64,000 bases of DNA, from assembly GCA_045535815.1 (NCBI GenBank), contig JAZSMJ010000010.1, forward strand, positions 15,704-79,703, in the 5' to 3' direction. Shown in pieces: positions 44,139 to 53,268 of this stretch (its first letter is position 1; each line of letters begins with the position of its first letter). The notes beneath the pieces are model-generated. The model was not told the DNA's origin, searched no databases, and saw only the letters and a list, made by a program, of their open reading frames with translations. Made by a program: the position numbers and the translations under genes. The stretch comes from JAZSMJ01 sp045535815 (GTDB lineage Bacteria; Bacillota; Clostridia; Oscillospirales; CAG-272).

Positions 44139-45095
44139 ATGGAAGATAGAAGATCAAAGCTGACGGTCGTAGAGTGGCCGAATGAAAAAGAAGAACAGAT
44201 AAAAGCGCTTGAGAATAGTGCACAGCTTGAAGAATTCAGAAGCTACAGAAAGGGTATAAAAAACCACAGATATACCCCCGAATACCATTTTCACGCTCCT
44301 TACGGTCCTATAAACGATCCAAACGGCTTTTGCTTCTACAAGGGAAATTACCACCTCTTTTATCAGCAGTATCCGACACCCGACCCACGTCAGCATTGGG
44401 GTCATGCAATAAGTACAGACCTCGTTAGCTGGAAGGACCTTCCGACAGCCATATTTCCCGGGCCGGAAAATATGGTGTTCAGCGGAACAGTTCTTGTGGA
44501 GGATGAACGTGCTATCGCCTGCTATTTTGGCGTTGATATGGGTATTATGGTCGCAGTATCCTCAGATCCGCTTTTGCTTAATTGGGAAAAGCTTACCGGA
44601 GATGCAGTAATAAAGCCGAATCCCAAGCTTCCATATAGGGTATACGACCCCTGTCTGTATAAAGAAAACGGAAGATATTATATCCTTTCGGGAGTTACCA
44701 GAGATACCGAATACGGACACAGAGTCGCAATAGATCAGTTTTGCTCTGATGACCTTATAAATTGGGAATGGATAGGTGAATTTATAGATTCCGATCCATT
44801 CCACGCTCCAAACGATGACGGTGCCTGTCCTTATTTTATAAAGACTGAGCAGGATAAGGGTATCGTATTTAACTTCAGCCATAAGACCGGACCTCACATT
44901 CTCACCGGAAAATATGATAATGCATCGCATAAGTTTACACCTTTGGGACACGCTAAGCTTTCCTGTGAAACTCCGGGAACCGGAAGCCTTCATGCTCCGT
45001 CTGCATTCAGTGACGGCAAGGGCGGAGCGTACTGCATATTTAACTGGACGGATTCCAAGTGGGCGGACGGAAAACACCCGAGAGTGGGGGGATGA
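44139..45095 (+). CDS. GH32-like beta-fructosidase, N-terminal catalytic part (frameshifted gene)
   Basis: A 318-residue piece of a GH32 enzyme (fructan or sucrose hydrolysis). Start ATG 44139 follows TAGGAGG. The five-bladed propeller signature INDPNGFCFYKGNYHLFYQQYP-type block keeps the nucleophile Asp of NDPNG. The second motif is YDP rather than RDP. The usual ECP acid/base motif aligns with GACPYF, so the Glu appears replaced by Ala. No signal peptide. The frame ends at TGA 45093 after six Gs (45086-45091), while the C-terminal beta-sandwich continues in another frame; one extra G would join them. The join could be an assembly error, slippage or a true break. Confidence 0.8.
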   Translation: MEDRRSKLTVVEWPNEKEEQIKALENSAQLEEFRSYRKGIKNHRYTPEYHFHAPYGPINDPNGFCFYKGNYHLFYQQYPTPDPRQHWGHAISTDLVSWKDLPTAIFPGPENMVFSGTVLVEDERAIACYFGVDMGIMVAVSSDPLLLNWEKLTGDAVIKPNPKLPYRVYDPCLYKENGRYYILSGVTRDTEYGHRVAIDQFCSDDLINWEWIGEFIDSDPFHAPNDDGACPYFIKTEQDKGIVFNFSHKTGPHILTGKYDNASHKFTPLGHAKLSCETPGTGSLHAPSAFSDGKGGAYCIFNWTDSKWADGKHPRVGG

Positions 45096-45625
45096 CTATG
45101 GTTTATGACGTCACGGTAAACGGTGACGGAAAGCCTGTGCTATCCCTTCCTCCTCAGACAGACAGTCTCAGAGGAGAACTCCTTTACGACAGTACACTTG
45201 AAATAAATGCAGGAGATAAGATCGAGATACCTGCAAGAGGAAAGATGCTTGATATTTCCTTGAAGGCAGACCTTTCGGGTTCCAAGGGAATAGAAATAGA
45301 CGTTTTAACATCCGAAAAAGAAAAAACGAAAATAACGTGGCTCAAGAGAAACTATCTTACCATAGATACGTCCGCTTCTTCTCTCGATCCTTTTGATTTC
45401 AGCAGATGTCCTGAAACGGTATTTGCACCGACCGATCAGCTCGGATACGGAGAGATCCGCATACTTTTGGATAATTGCACAGTTGAGGTCTTGGTGAACG
45501 GAGTACTTGCGTTCAGCACGGCATACCCTACTCTCGATGAAAGTGACAGAATTTTTATTTCCTCACTTGGCGGAACTGCTCGCATAAGGGAATGTAAGAT
45601 CTGGAAAATGAAAAGTATATATTAA
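45092..45625 (+). CDS. GH32-like beta-fructosidase, C-terminal beta-sandwich part
   Basis: A 177-residue frame starting ATG 45092, overlapping the previous stop as ATGA. It begins MTMVYDVTVNGDGKPVLS, which fits the stretch after the propeller in GH32 (the region of G-x-M-T-x-P-R-E-L), and continues as the all-beta C-terminal module (LLDNCTVEVLVNG, FISSLGG). A separate C-terminal module alone is not a known functional protein, so this is the second half of the broken gene unless translation is coupled or shifts frame at the G run. Confidence 0.75.
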   Translation: MTMVYDVTVNGDGKPVLSLPPQTDSLRGELLYDSTLEINAGDKIEIPARGKMLDISLKADLSGSKGIEIDVLTSEKEKTKITWLKRNYLTIDTSASSLDPFDFSRCPETVFAPTDQLGYGEIRILLDNCTVEVLVNGVLAFSTAYPTLDESDRIFISSLGGTARIRECKIWKMKSIY

Positions 45626-45627
45626 AA

Positions 45628-45664
45628 ATAATGCGACCTGCAAAATGCAGGTCGCATTATTTTT
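45628..45664. terminator. Bidirectional terminator between GH32 and CotJC-like genes
   Basis: ATAATGCGACCTGCA, loop AAA, TGCAGGTCGCATTAT with T-run after it and A-run before it, between convergent genes. Confidence 0.9.
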
Positions 45665-46209
45665 ATTTGTCGTGATGGGTGTCTGAATTATCTCTGCAAA
45701 GGTTACAGCCGTTGTTTTGGGAGATGTTTCTTTCTCTTCGGGGCTGATAGCCGGTTCTCGTCTGCATACGCATGCCTGACGGCTTATCAAAAGCAGGATT
45801 GTATGCATAGAAGTTAGACTTGTTATCAAAGCTGTCCTGAGCTATGGCGAGCGCCTCGGAAAATCTCTGATAGTGCACGACCTCTCTTGCACGCAGGAAT
45901 TTAAGGGGCTCACGCACGTCGTAATCGTCCGCTAAGCGAATGAGATTGTCGTAGGTCGTTCTTGCCTTTTGCTCTGCGGCGAGGTCTTCGTGTATATCGG
46001 TAAATACGTCTCCCTTGGATGCAAAGCAAAATGCATTGAAGGGCGCTCCGCTTGCCGCCTGAGTGTAAACTCCGGTGGTGTGATCGGCAAAGTAGGTGTC
46101 GAATCCGCTCTTCTTTATCTCATCCATAGAGAGATTGCGGGTCAGCTGATAAAGCATTGCGCCAACAATTTCAAGATGCGCCAGCTCTTCAGTACCTGTT
46201 CCCGATGCC
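45663..46209 (-). pseudogene. CotJC-like/manganese catalase-type protein, 5' truncated
   Basis: About 182 residues of a CotJC-type spore coat or Mn-catalase-like protein. Present are GTEELAHLEIVGAML, GVYTQAASGAPFNAF, HEDLAAEQKARTTY and LRAREVVHYQRF, which carry ferritin-like metal-binding Glu/His residues. The usual first 50-60 residues, including the first metal-binding helix, are absent: upstream of GTGTEELAH the sequence belongs to the end of a serine recombinase gene that overlaps it. This is best explained by integration of a mobile element into the gene. The C-terminal extension contains a CNLC motif. Confidence 0.75.
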
Positions 46210-47364
46210 AAATGACTTGTCAAAGCAAAGCTCTATATCATACGGATATGAGTTGAATTTAACGGTGAGAGACTCACCGTCTGTTACTATAGATGAGATA
46301 AGCTCTCTGTAAAATGCGTCGTCCCACAAACCGTCAAGTATAGCTTTTGACGAGATGAGCGTATCTTTATCTTTTTGGCATAGCTTTGAGAAGCTTCTTT
46401 GCACCTTTTCTCTGTCGATATCAATTGCTTGAAAGGCGTAAAGCACCGCATCTTGCAGCTTTTTTTCACTTATACTTACCGCACCGCAACCGATTTTCGA
46501 GTTTTTAACTGCATTTGCACACCGCCACGAGCGTGAGATGTTGCCGTTCTTTTGCTTTCGGCTTCTGGCAACGAAACGGCTGCCGCACAAAGTGCAGACT
46601 ATCTTGCCCGAAAAGCAGTGCTGCGAAGAATATCTCTGCTCTCTGGTGCATCTTTCCTTCATTATTGATCGTGCCAGCTCAAAGGTCTTACGGCTTATTA
46701 TCGGCGGATGGTGATCCTTCAGATATACCGTTTTGTCGGGTGGAGATATCTCTCTTTTGTGTGTAAGATGGTCGGAGGTGAAGCTCTTGCCCTGATTCAG
46801 ATCTCCGCAGTATTTTTCGTTTTTAAGTATTCGTAAAATACCGGTGTGCGACCATTCCTTCATATGAGGCGGAAGGGGGATCTTCTCTGAATTAAGCGTG
46901 TTTGCAATAGTGCGAGCCCCACGTCCGAGGGAAACGTATTCGTGAAAAATTCGTCTTACGGTATCTGCATATTCGTTTGGAATGAGCCGACCTTTCTTCA
47001 GCGTGTAGCCTATTATATGCGAGCCGAAAACTATCCCCTTTTCCATCTGCCGTGCCTGTCCCCATTTTACCCGCTCTGACGTGCGTCGGCTCTCCTCCTG
47101 TGCTATGGATGAGATTATCGCAAGCCTTAGCTCAGAGTCTGAATCAAGTGTGTTTATTCCGTCGTTCATAAATATAACGCCTATCCCAAGCCCTCTTAGA
47201 TATCTCGTGTAAAATATACTGTCAAGGGTATTTCTCGCAAAACGGCTTATCTCCTTTGTGACTATCAGATCAAAGCATCCGCTTGACGCATCTCTTATCA
47301 TTTGATTGAATGCGGCTCGCTTTTTGACCCCCGTACCGCTTAGCCCCTCGTCAGCCGCTGTCAA
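46189..47364 (-). pseudogene. Large serine recombinase lacking its catalytic N-terminus
   Basis: A 391-residue frame of a large serine recombinase. It begins at a TTG inside ADEGLSGTGVKKRAAFNQMI and has FDLIVTKEISRFARNTLD, the recombinase domain, a zinc ribbon (CTLCGSRFV) and a C-terminal coil. The first 50-60 residues with the catalytic Y-x-R-x-S are missing. In-frame sequence continues back only 14 codons to a TGA, and the tandem recombinase array starts at 47408. It was probably the integrase of an older insertion into the cotJC-like gene and was later cut by the new element. Likely inactive. Confidence 0.8.
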
Positions 47365-47407
47365 GTAAGGACTAAAAGATTTCTTAATTTGTTTACAAAC
47401 TCAACTA

Positions 47408-49006
47408 TCAAGACGCACTTTTTGCCGATTCAAGTGTACTCAGTACCTCTTCCAATTCATCCCGAAGAGCAAGCTCTATTTCGATCTTCCCGTCGTGATA
47501 CACCGTCACACGATTCACAATATCTCGTGCGATCTCAGGTGTCAGCGTTTCAATATTAGTATATTCCTTATACTTCTCTATGAATGTTTCTCCTTGCGGC
47601 GTGACTGTTCGGGAAGTATTTTCAAGAGCATTGATCTTCTCGTCAAGTTCCTGCATTTGCTTGTTGACATTGCTTTTGTGAGATAGATAACTTTCTTTAT
47701 CAATGCTCATATCGATTAGATTTTCATAAAGCTCCTGCAGAGATTTTTCAAGCTGACCTTTTTTGCTTTTTAAAACAGCAAGTTCGCGCCGCGCTTGCTT
47801 CATATCGGCCTTTATGCGTTCATTTTGAAGAAGCATCAGATTCTCCAAACTGACCGCATAAGAGGCATAAGTTCTGATTAGAGTCACGATTATTTCATAA
47901 AGATCGTCCCGAAAGATTCCTTCTGTCGGACACTCATAACCGGAGTCTAAGCGATTTGTGCGGCACATATACCTTGCATTTTTTTGATTGGTAATAGCCA
48001 TGGCAAAACCGCAACTTCCACATCGGACTTTCTTTGGAAGAATATTTTTTGCTGATGCTACGGTACTATATTCAATATAATCACGCATTTGTGACTGTGC
48101 TTTATCGAACAATTCTTTAGATACAATGCTCTCATGGGTTCCGTCAACGACAATCCAATCGGACTTGCTACGTTTTACGCTATGTGATGTGCCAATCAAA
48201 TCCCGTTCACGTTTGCCATACACACATTTTCCGATATATCGTTCATCACGTACGATTTTGCAGATACAGCTATGCGTCCAAAAATTATCCTCATGTACGC
48301 TCGGCCAGCGTGTACGCGAACATCCAGTCATCCGCTTGTAAAGCATCGGAGTGGGGACACCTTCACGGTTAAGCATTGCAGCGATTTCAAGTGGCTTTAC
48401 GCTTTTTGCTGTAAGGGTGAATATTTTCCGCACGATCTGTGCGGCTTCTTCATCTACCAGTAGACGATTTTTGTTTTCGAGGTCTTTCACATATCCGTAT
48501 GGAGCAAACGGACTGAGAAACAATCCTTTTTCTGCTCTCATTTTCTTTGCGGCTTTGACCTTACCAGATAACTCTCGGCTGTACAGGTCATAGATCAGCG
48601 TTTTGAACGATGTATCAAGGCTGTCTATATCCTGTGGACGTGAGCTGTCGAAGTTATCATTCACGGATATAAAGCGTACCCCCATAAAGGGAAAAACACG
48701 ACTGATGTAGTTGCCGACTACAAGATAATCACGTCCAAAACGAGAAATATCTTTGACTACAATACATTGAATCTGCCCTTGCTTGATTTGTTCCATCATT
48801 TCCTTGAAATGCGGACGTTCAAAGTTCTTTCCGCTGAAACCATCGTCACAGAATTCGGAAATGTCCCAACCTGTAAAATCGTGAGAATTTCGGATATAAT
48901 TCTGCAAAAGTCCGCGCTGATTGGATATACTTTCGGATTCATATTTTCCACTTTTACGTAAATCTTCGTCTTCACTGGAAAGTCGGAGATACATCGCCAC
49001 TCTCAC
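47408..49006 (-). CDS. Large serine recombinase 3 of tandem array
   Basis: A 532-residue site-specific recombinase. GTG 49006 overlaps the preceding stop (GTGA) and follows AAAGGAGG. Catalytic Ser10 lies in MYLRLS. Also present: FCDDGFSGKNFERPHF, IVVKDISRFGRDYL, the recombinase domain, zinc ribbon CGSCGFAM, and a coiled coil at about 395-470 (KQARRELAVLKSKKGQLEKS). The gene nearest the element's left end, so it may be the integrase proper. Three such genes together suggest a multi-recombinase integration module. Confidence 0.93.
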   Translation of the reverse strand: MRVAMYLRLSSEDEDLRKSGKYESESISNQRGLLQNYIRNSHDFTGWDISEFCDDGFSGKNFERPHFKEMMEQIKQGQIQCIVVKDISRFGRDYLVVGNYISRVFPFMGVRFISVNDNFDSSRPQDIDSLDTSFKTLIYDLYSRELSGKVKAAKKMRAEKGLFLSPFAPYGYVKDLENKNRLLVDEEAAQIVRKIFTLTAKSVKPLEIAAMLNREGVPTPMLYKRMTGCSRTRWPSVHEDNFWTHSCICKIVRDERYIGKCVYGKRERDLIGTSHSVKRSKSDWIVVDGTHESIVSKELFDKAQSQMRDYIEYSTVASAKNILPKKVRCGSCGFAMAITNQKNARYMCRTNRLDSGYECPTEGIFRDDLYEIIVTLIRTYASYAVSLENLMLLQNERIKADMKQARRELAVLKSKKGQLEKSLQELYENLIDMSIDKESYLSHKSNVNKQMQELDEKINALENTSRTVTPQGETFIEKYKEYTNIETLTPEIARDIVNRVTVYHDGKIEIELALRDELEEVLSTLESAKSAS

Positions 49007-50694
49007 ATATGGGTCCTCCTTTCAATCAATTTCGTAACGGCTATATATTCATCCCTATAACGGAAGTGAATATCAATGTTTTTATCGGCATCCACATAGA
49101 TACGTTCTATCAATGCGTATGTCATTTCTTTTGTCAGGGTGTTAGCACCCATGAAAGTACGAAACTCGGTCAGAAAACGGTTTTCGGATGTATAAACCTT
49201 GCTTTCGCTCTGTTTCTGCTCTAATGTTGCAATCACACGTTCCGCTTCCTCGGCTTCTGCTTTGTATCTTGCTTTGAGTGTGACGTATTCCTGCTCGGTC
49301 ATGAGTTTTTCCACATAATTCTGATACAGGCTGTCATACAGCGATTGGTTTCGCTTTAGAGTGCGTCTGGCTGTTTCTAACTTGGATTCCAAATCTAAAC
49401 GCTGACTGCGTAACTTCGGCTGTGCATTCAGTTTTTTCATTACCGCATTCATATCGGCAGCAAGTGCGATCTGTGACTGAATTGCGGTAAACAGTACATC
49501 TTTGAGATCATCTTCTCGGATACTGACAAATGGGCACTTTTCAGGATTGTCCACATGACCGTGACAAATGAGTGTGTACCAGAGCTTTTTTCCGTGACTG
49601 ACATTTTTGTACCGTACAAGCGGTCTCTGACAGTATGGACACCATACAAGTCCCTGCAAGATGTTTTCGCTGTGCTTCAAGTGTGAGAAATTTCCGAGCT
49701 TTGCATGATATTCATCATACTTCTGCTTTGAAATTTTCTGCACAGCATTGAAGGTATCTTCATCAATGATCGGTTCATGGGTGTTGCGGACGATTATCCA
49801 CTCGGATTCGTCAACATAGGTCTGCGGGGTTCCCTCATAAAAGGATTGTCTTTTTCGTCCTTGAACCATGTGACCTATGTAAACGGGGTGCGTAAGATAA
49901 CTCTTTATCACTTGAACGTGCCAAAGCGCACCCTTATATTTCTCTGTCTTAACTTCACCTTTTTCGTAAAGATAAGCGGACGGAGATAATATTCTGGCAT
50001 TATTGAGCCGTCTTGCAATTTGTACCACGCTGAGGCCTTCCAGCCGCCATGCGAATATCTGCCTAACGGTGGGTGCGGTTTCTTCGTTTATAATTAGATG
50101 GTGTTTGTCATTCGGATCTTTGCTGTACCCATACGGTGCCCATGCACCAATAAACTCTCCATTGCGCTGTTTCGTACGCAAGGCAGCTTCAACTTTTTTT
50201 GATATATCCTTGCTGTAAACCTCATTGATGAGATTCTTTAAGGGCACTATGTATCCGTTCTGCGTCCGTTCTGCTGTCAGCGTGTCGAAATTGTCGTTTA
50301 CCGCGATAAAACGAACGCCGAGGAACGGAAAGATTCGTTCAAGATAATTTCCTGTTTCCTTATAGTTACGCCCGAATCGAGACAGGTCTTTTACTACAAT
50401 GCAGTCTACTTTGCCACTTCGGACCGCATCCATCATTTTTTCAAACTGCGGACGGTCGAAGTCTGTACCCGTTCGCCCGTTGTCACAGAACACAGACACA
50501 AGCTCCATATCCCGTTTGCTCTGAATGTATTCCGTCAGAAGCACCTTTTGTCCTTCAATTGTATCCGCCCCCGGCTTGCCGCTGTCCTCTACGGATAACC
50601 GCACATAAGCGGCAACTTTATAGACTCTCTGTGCAGGCGCACTCTGCTGAACCTCTTGCACAAGAGCATTTGTTTTTCGTTTTGTCCTTGCCAT
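49003..50694 (-). CDS. Large serine recombinase 2 of tandem array
   Basis: A 563-residue recombinase. Catalytic Ser34 in YVRLS, preceded by a 25-residue basic N-terminal extension. FCDNGRTGTDFDRPQF, CIVVKDLSRFGRNY, zinc ribbon CPYCQRPLV and a C-terminal coiled coil (LEQKQSES) follow. The gene lies 3 bp after recombinase 1 and overlaps recombinase 3. The three proteins share the architecture but are diverged in sequence, so they are not recent copies and may act at different sites or as a complex. Confidence 0.93.
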   Translation of the reverse strand: MARTKRKTNALVQEVQQSAPAQRVYKVAAYVRLSVEDSGKPGADTIEGQKVLLTEYIQSKRDMELVSVFCDNGRTGTDFDRPQFEKMMDAVRSGKVDCIVVKDLSRFGRNYKETGNYLERIFPFLGVRFIAVNDNFDTLTAERTQNGYIVPLKNLINEVYSKDISKKVEAALRTKQRNGEFIGAWAPYGYSKDPNDKHHLIINEETAPTVRQIFAWRLEGLSVVQIARRLNNARILSPSAYLYEKGEVKTEKYKGALWHVQVIKSYLTHPVYIGHMVQGRKRQSFYEGTPQTYVDESEWIIVRNTHEPIIDEDTFNAVQKISKQKYDEYHAKLGNFSHLKHSENILQGLVWCPYCQRPLVRYKNVSHGKKLWYTLICHGHVDNPEKCPFVSIREDDLKDVLFTAIQSQIALAADMNAVMKKLNAQPKLRSQRLDLESKLETARRTLKRNQSLYDSLYQNYVEKLMTEQEYVTLKARYKAEAEEAERVIATLEQKQSESKVYTSENRFLTEFRTFMGANTLTKEMTYALIERIYVDADKNIDIHFRYRDEYIAVTKLIERRTHM

Positions 50695-50697
50695 CTT

Positions 50698-52323
50698 TTA
50701 ACCTACTTCCTGTAAATTTGTGCTTCGCAGAATGTCAAGTTGCCATGTGAATTCGTCCTGCCAACGATAGATGATTTCAATGGTATCATTACTGTGAATC
50801 AGTATCTTATCGATCAGAGTTACAACAACCGCACGGTCAAGAGATGTGAGCTTCTGTCTTTTCTTGAATTCTTCCATCCATTCGTTTTCTGTTCCGTGAT
50901 TATGAATTTCGGTCAGATTATCCCGAAGTGTGTCCATCTGTTTTTCCGCTTCATCAGCACGGGCAGCAAAGCTCGCTTTCAGGTGGGTGTATTCATCACG
51001 ATCAATTACACCTTCGGTCAGATTTTTATACAGCGACATCAGGAGCTTCTGAAGCCGTTCATATTCCTCATGCTTTTTGTCGATTTGCCGCTGTATCTTC
51101 TGTGCCTGTGCTGTTCTGAGTGGTGCTGTGTCGGTAATGTCCAGCAGTTCGCTCATGTCCACCACTTCTTGGATATGCTGATTAAGGCTGTCAAGCACGA
51201 TTCTTTCTAGTGCTATGTCACGGATTCTGTGTGGAGAACAGCTTTTGTTCTGCTTATGTGCGGAGCAGATATAGTAAACATACTTTTTTTCACCAGCCGG
51301 AACGGTCTTGCGAACCATGCTTGCACCGCAGTCGCCGCAAAATACCATACCGCTGAAAAGTTGCACCGCTTCCTCATCAGGACTGCGTCTGGTATCCAGC
51401 TTCAATACTTTTTGAACGCTGTCGAAGTCAATCTGTGAAATGATAGCTTCATGGCTGTCCGTAATTACCGTCCATTCTGATTCCGCTTTGGTAATCCGCT
51501 TATGTACCTTGTAGCTTGGTGTGGTTTCCTTACCCTGTACGAGAACTCCTGTATAAACTGGATTTTTCAGAATACGCAATACCGCCGTAGCAGACCATAA
51601 CGCCTTTGCCTTGGTTTTGAAGGTGGTGGTGTACTTCATCCCCAAGAAACACTTGTATTCCATCGGAGAGAGTATGCCGATCTTGTTAAGGCCATCCGCT
51701 ATATCCTGTGGACTTAAACCCTCCAGCTTCCATTTGAAAATGTCGCGTACTATGTCGGCGGCATACGGGTCGATCACCAGTTTGTTTTTGTTCTGCTCGT
51801 CCTTCATATAGCCGAATGTAGCAAATGAGCCGATGTACTGCCCGCTTTTTCTCTTGACTTCAAGCTGTGAACGGATTTTTACCGATATATCACGGCAATA
51901 GGCTTCGTTAATGAGGTTTTTGAACGGAATAATTAGATTGTCGGAAACTTTTTTGTCTCCAAGACTATCGTAATTGTCGTTTACCGCAATAAATCGAACG
52001 CCGAGATACGGAAATATTTTTTCGATATATTCTCCTGCATCCAGGTAGTTACGACCGAACCGGGATAAGTCCTTGACCACTATACAATCGGTTCGTCCGG
52101 CTTTTACATCTTCGATCATTGCCTGAAAACTCGGTCTTTCAAAGGTAGATCCACTGAATCCGTCATCTACCCGTATAGCATATTCACGTAGCTCGGGATG
52201 CTGTGTGAGATAATCCCGAAGCAGCTCCCTTTGCCCGGTAATGCTATTGGATTCCTCCTTGTCACCATCATCACGGGACAATCGAAGATACAAGGTTGTA
52301 TTCCATATTTTCTGTGCTTGCAT
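50698..52323 (-). CDS. Large serine recombinase 1 of tandem array
   Basis: A 541-residue recombinase. Start ATG 52323 follows AAGGAG. Catalytic Ser16 in LYLRLS, DDGFSGSTFERPSF, IVVKDLSRFGRNYLD, zinc ribbon CGDCGASMV and a coiled coil at about 405-475. First gene of the three-recombinase operon on the minus strand. Confidence 0.93.
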   Translation of the reverse strand: MQAQKIWNTTLYLRLSRDDGDKEESNSITGQRELLRDYLTQHPELREYAIRVDDGFSGSTFERPSFQAMIEDVKAGRTDCIVVKDLSRFGRNYLDAGEYIEKIFPYLGVRFIAVNDNYDSLGDKKVSDNLIIPFKNLINEAYCRDISVKIRSQLEVKRKSGQYIGSFATFGYMKDEQNKNKLVIDPYAADIVRDIFKWKLEGLSPQDIADGLNKIGILSPMEYKCFLGMKYTTTFKTKAKALWSATAVLRILKNPVYTGVLVQGKETTPSYKVHKRITKAESEWTVITDSHEAIISQIDFDSVQKVLKLDTRRSPDEEAVQLFSGMVFCGDCGASMVRKTVPAGEKKYVYYICSAHKQNKSCSPHRIRDIALERIVLDSLNQHIQEVVDMSELLDITDTAPLRTAQAQKIQRQIDKKHEEYERLQKLLMSLYKNLTEGVIDRDEYTHLKASFAARADEAEKQMDTLRDNLTEIHNHGTENEWMEEFKKRQKLTSLDRAVVVTLIDKILIHSNDTIEIIYRWQDEFTWQLDILRSTNLQEVG

Positions 52324-52424
52324 GATGTACTCCTTATCTCAGTATTCAGCAAAACTGCCGATCACGGAGCATCGTTTTAGTCCTGCCTATATTGTAATTG
52401 ATTTGTCCCGTATTGTCGAGGATG

Positions 52425-52676
52425 TCAGCACTTAGATCGAATATATCCGGCAAGTCTTTCTTCGAGAGAAATATCCGAATCGGAAAAGCCGACCTTCACA
52501 ACATATTTACCGTGCTTGTAGCAATAAGGATTCCCAATCTGGCGGATAAAATCAATAGCACGTTCCCGTTTTGGAAGTGACGTATCTACCTTTACATCGC
52601 GGATGTCCACCAGCGTGTCCCGATTTACGGTATTCAGATCAATGTTCTTCATTTCGTTATATAAATTTTTCTGCAT
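52425..52676 (-). CDS. DUF6870-like small mobile-element protein
   Basis: An 83-residue protein. Start ATG 52676 follows AAAGGAG. Features such as DTLVDIRDVKVDTSLPKRER, FIRQIGNPYCYK and VKVGFSDSDISLEERL match small proteins common in Clostridia conjugative elements (DUF6870, from memory). Role unknown. Located just upstream of the recombinase operon. Confidence 0.75.
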   Translation of the reverse strand: MQKNLYNEMKNIDLNTVNRDTLVDIRDVKVDTSLPKRERAIDFIRQIGNPYCYKHGKYVVKVGFSDSDISLEERLAGYIRSKC

Positions 52677-52799
52677 AAAGTTTCTCCTTTATCGAGTCTA
52701 TATCATCTTTATGCAAAACAGAGCTTTGTCATGTCAGATGAGTATTTTTTTGCGCTTATCTTCATCTTTTGTGCTTTTGATAAGTAAAAGGGGAACTGC

Positions 52800-53225
52800 A
52801 CGATAGATACAGTTCGCCCTTCGTATATTGTATGAAATAACGGATATACCGTCATTTTTTAGCCTTTGTTTTCTGCTTCTTCAGACTGCCTTACGCTCCA
52901 GGCACTCGCTTTCATGCCTATGTTTAACTTACATAGCCTCTCACCGGATTGCCTGCGACGGTTGTTAGCACGCTCGGACTGTCCCTGGTGGGGAGTATTC
53001 TACTCTCTGCTCTCATTGCCAATCGGGGACTGCCCGACTTTTACGAAGCTGGTATTGATCGCTCCCCATAATACGGATCGTGGCGTACCCTTCGACTTGG
53101 CTACTGCAAGAGAGTTTGTTATCTGTTGAAGGTATTCGGTTGTGAATTAGTCTGCACACGAATCGGGATTAAACTGTTACCGATAACGTGTGGATGACGG
53201 AGCGTTTTTTAGCCCCCTCATATAA
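52800..53225. other. Gene-poor, hairpin-dense region; possible structured RNA or element relic
   Basis: About 430 bp of more GC-rich sequence between AT-rich neighbours. Paired segments include ACGGATATACCGT (52849), GCCTATGT/ACATAGCC (52916-52937), GAGTA-TTC-TACTC (52992-53004), GTCCC/GGGGAC spanning 52980-53029, and a compound stem CACACG-ATCGG / CCGAT-CGTGTG (53154-53192). An 87-codon plus-strand frame (52866-53129) is present but has no ribosome binding site and an unnatural composition. No RNA family could be identified by eye. Confidence 0.4.
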
Positions 53226-53268
53226 CCCACCGTAGAGAGCACGTTTTACACCATGTTTTTCAAAAATA

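Noticed and set aside
52866..53129. 87-codon plus-strand frame in the mobile element
   Set aside because: No ribosome binding site, unusual composition, and opposite to all neighbouring genes; the hairpins explain the stretch better.
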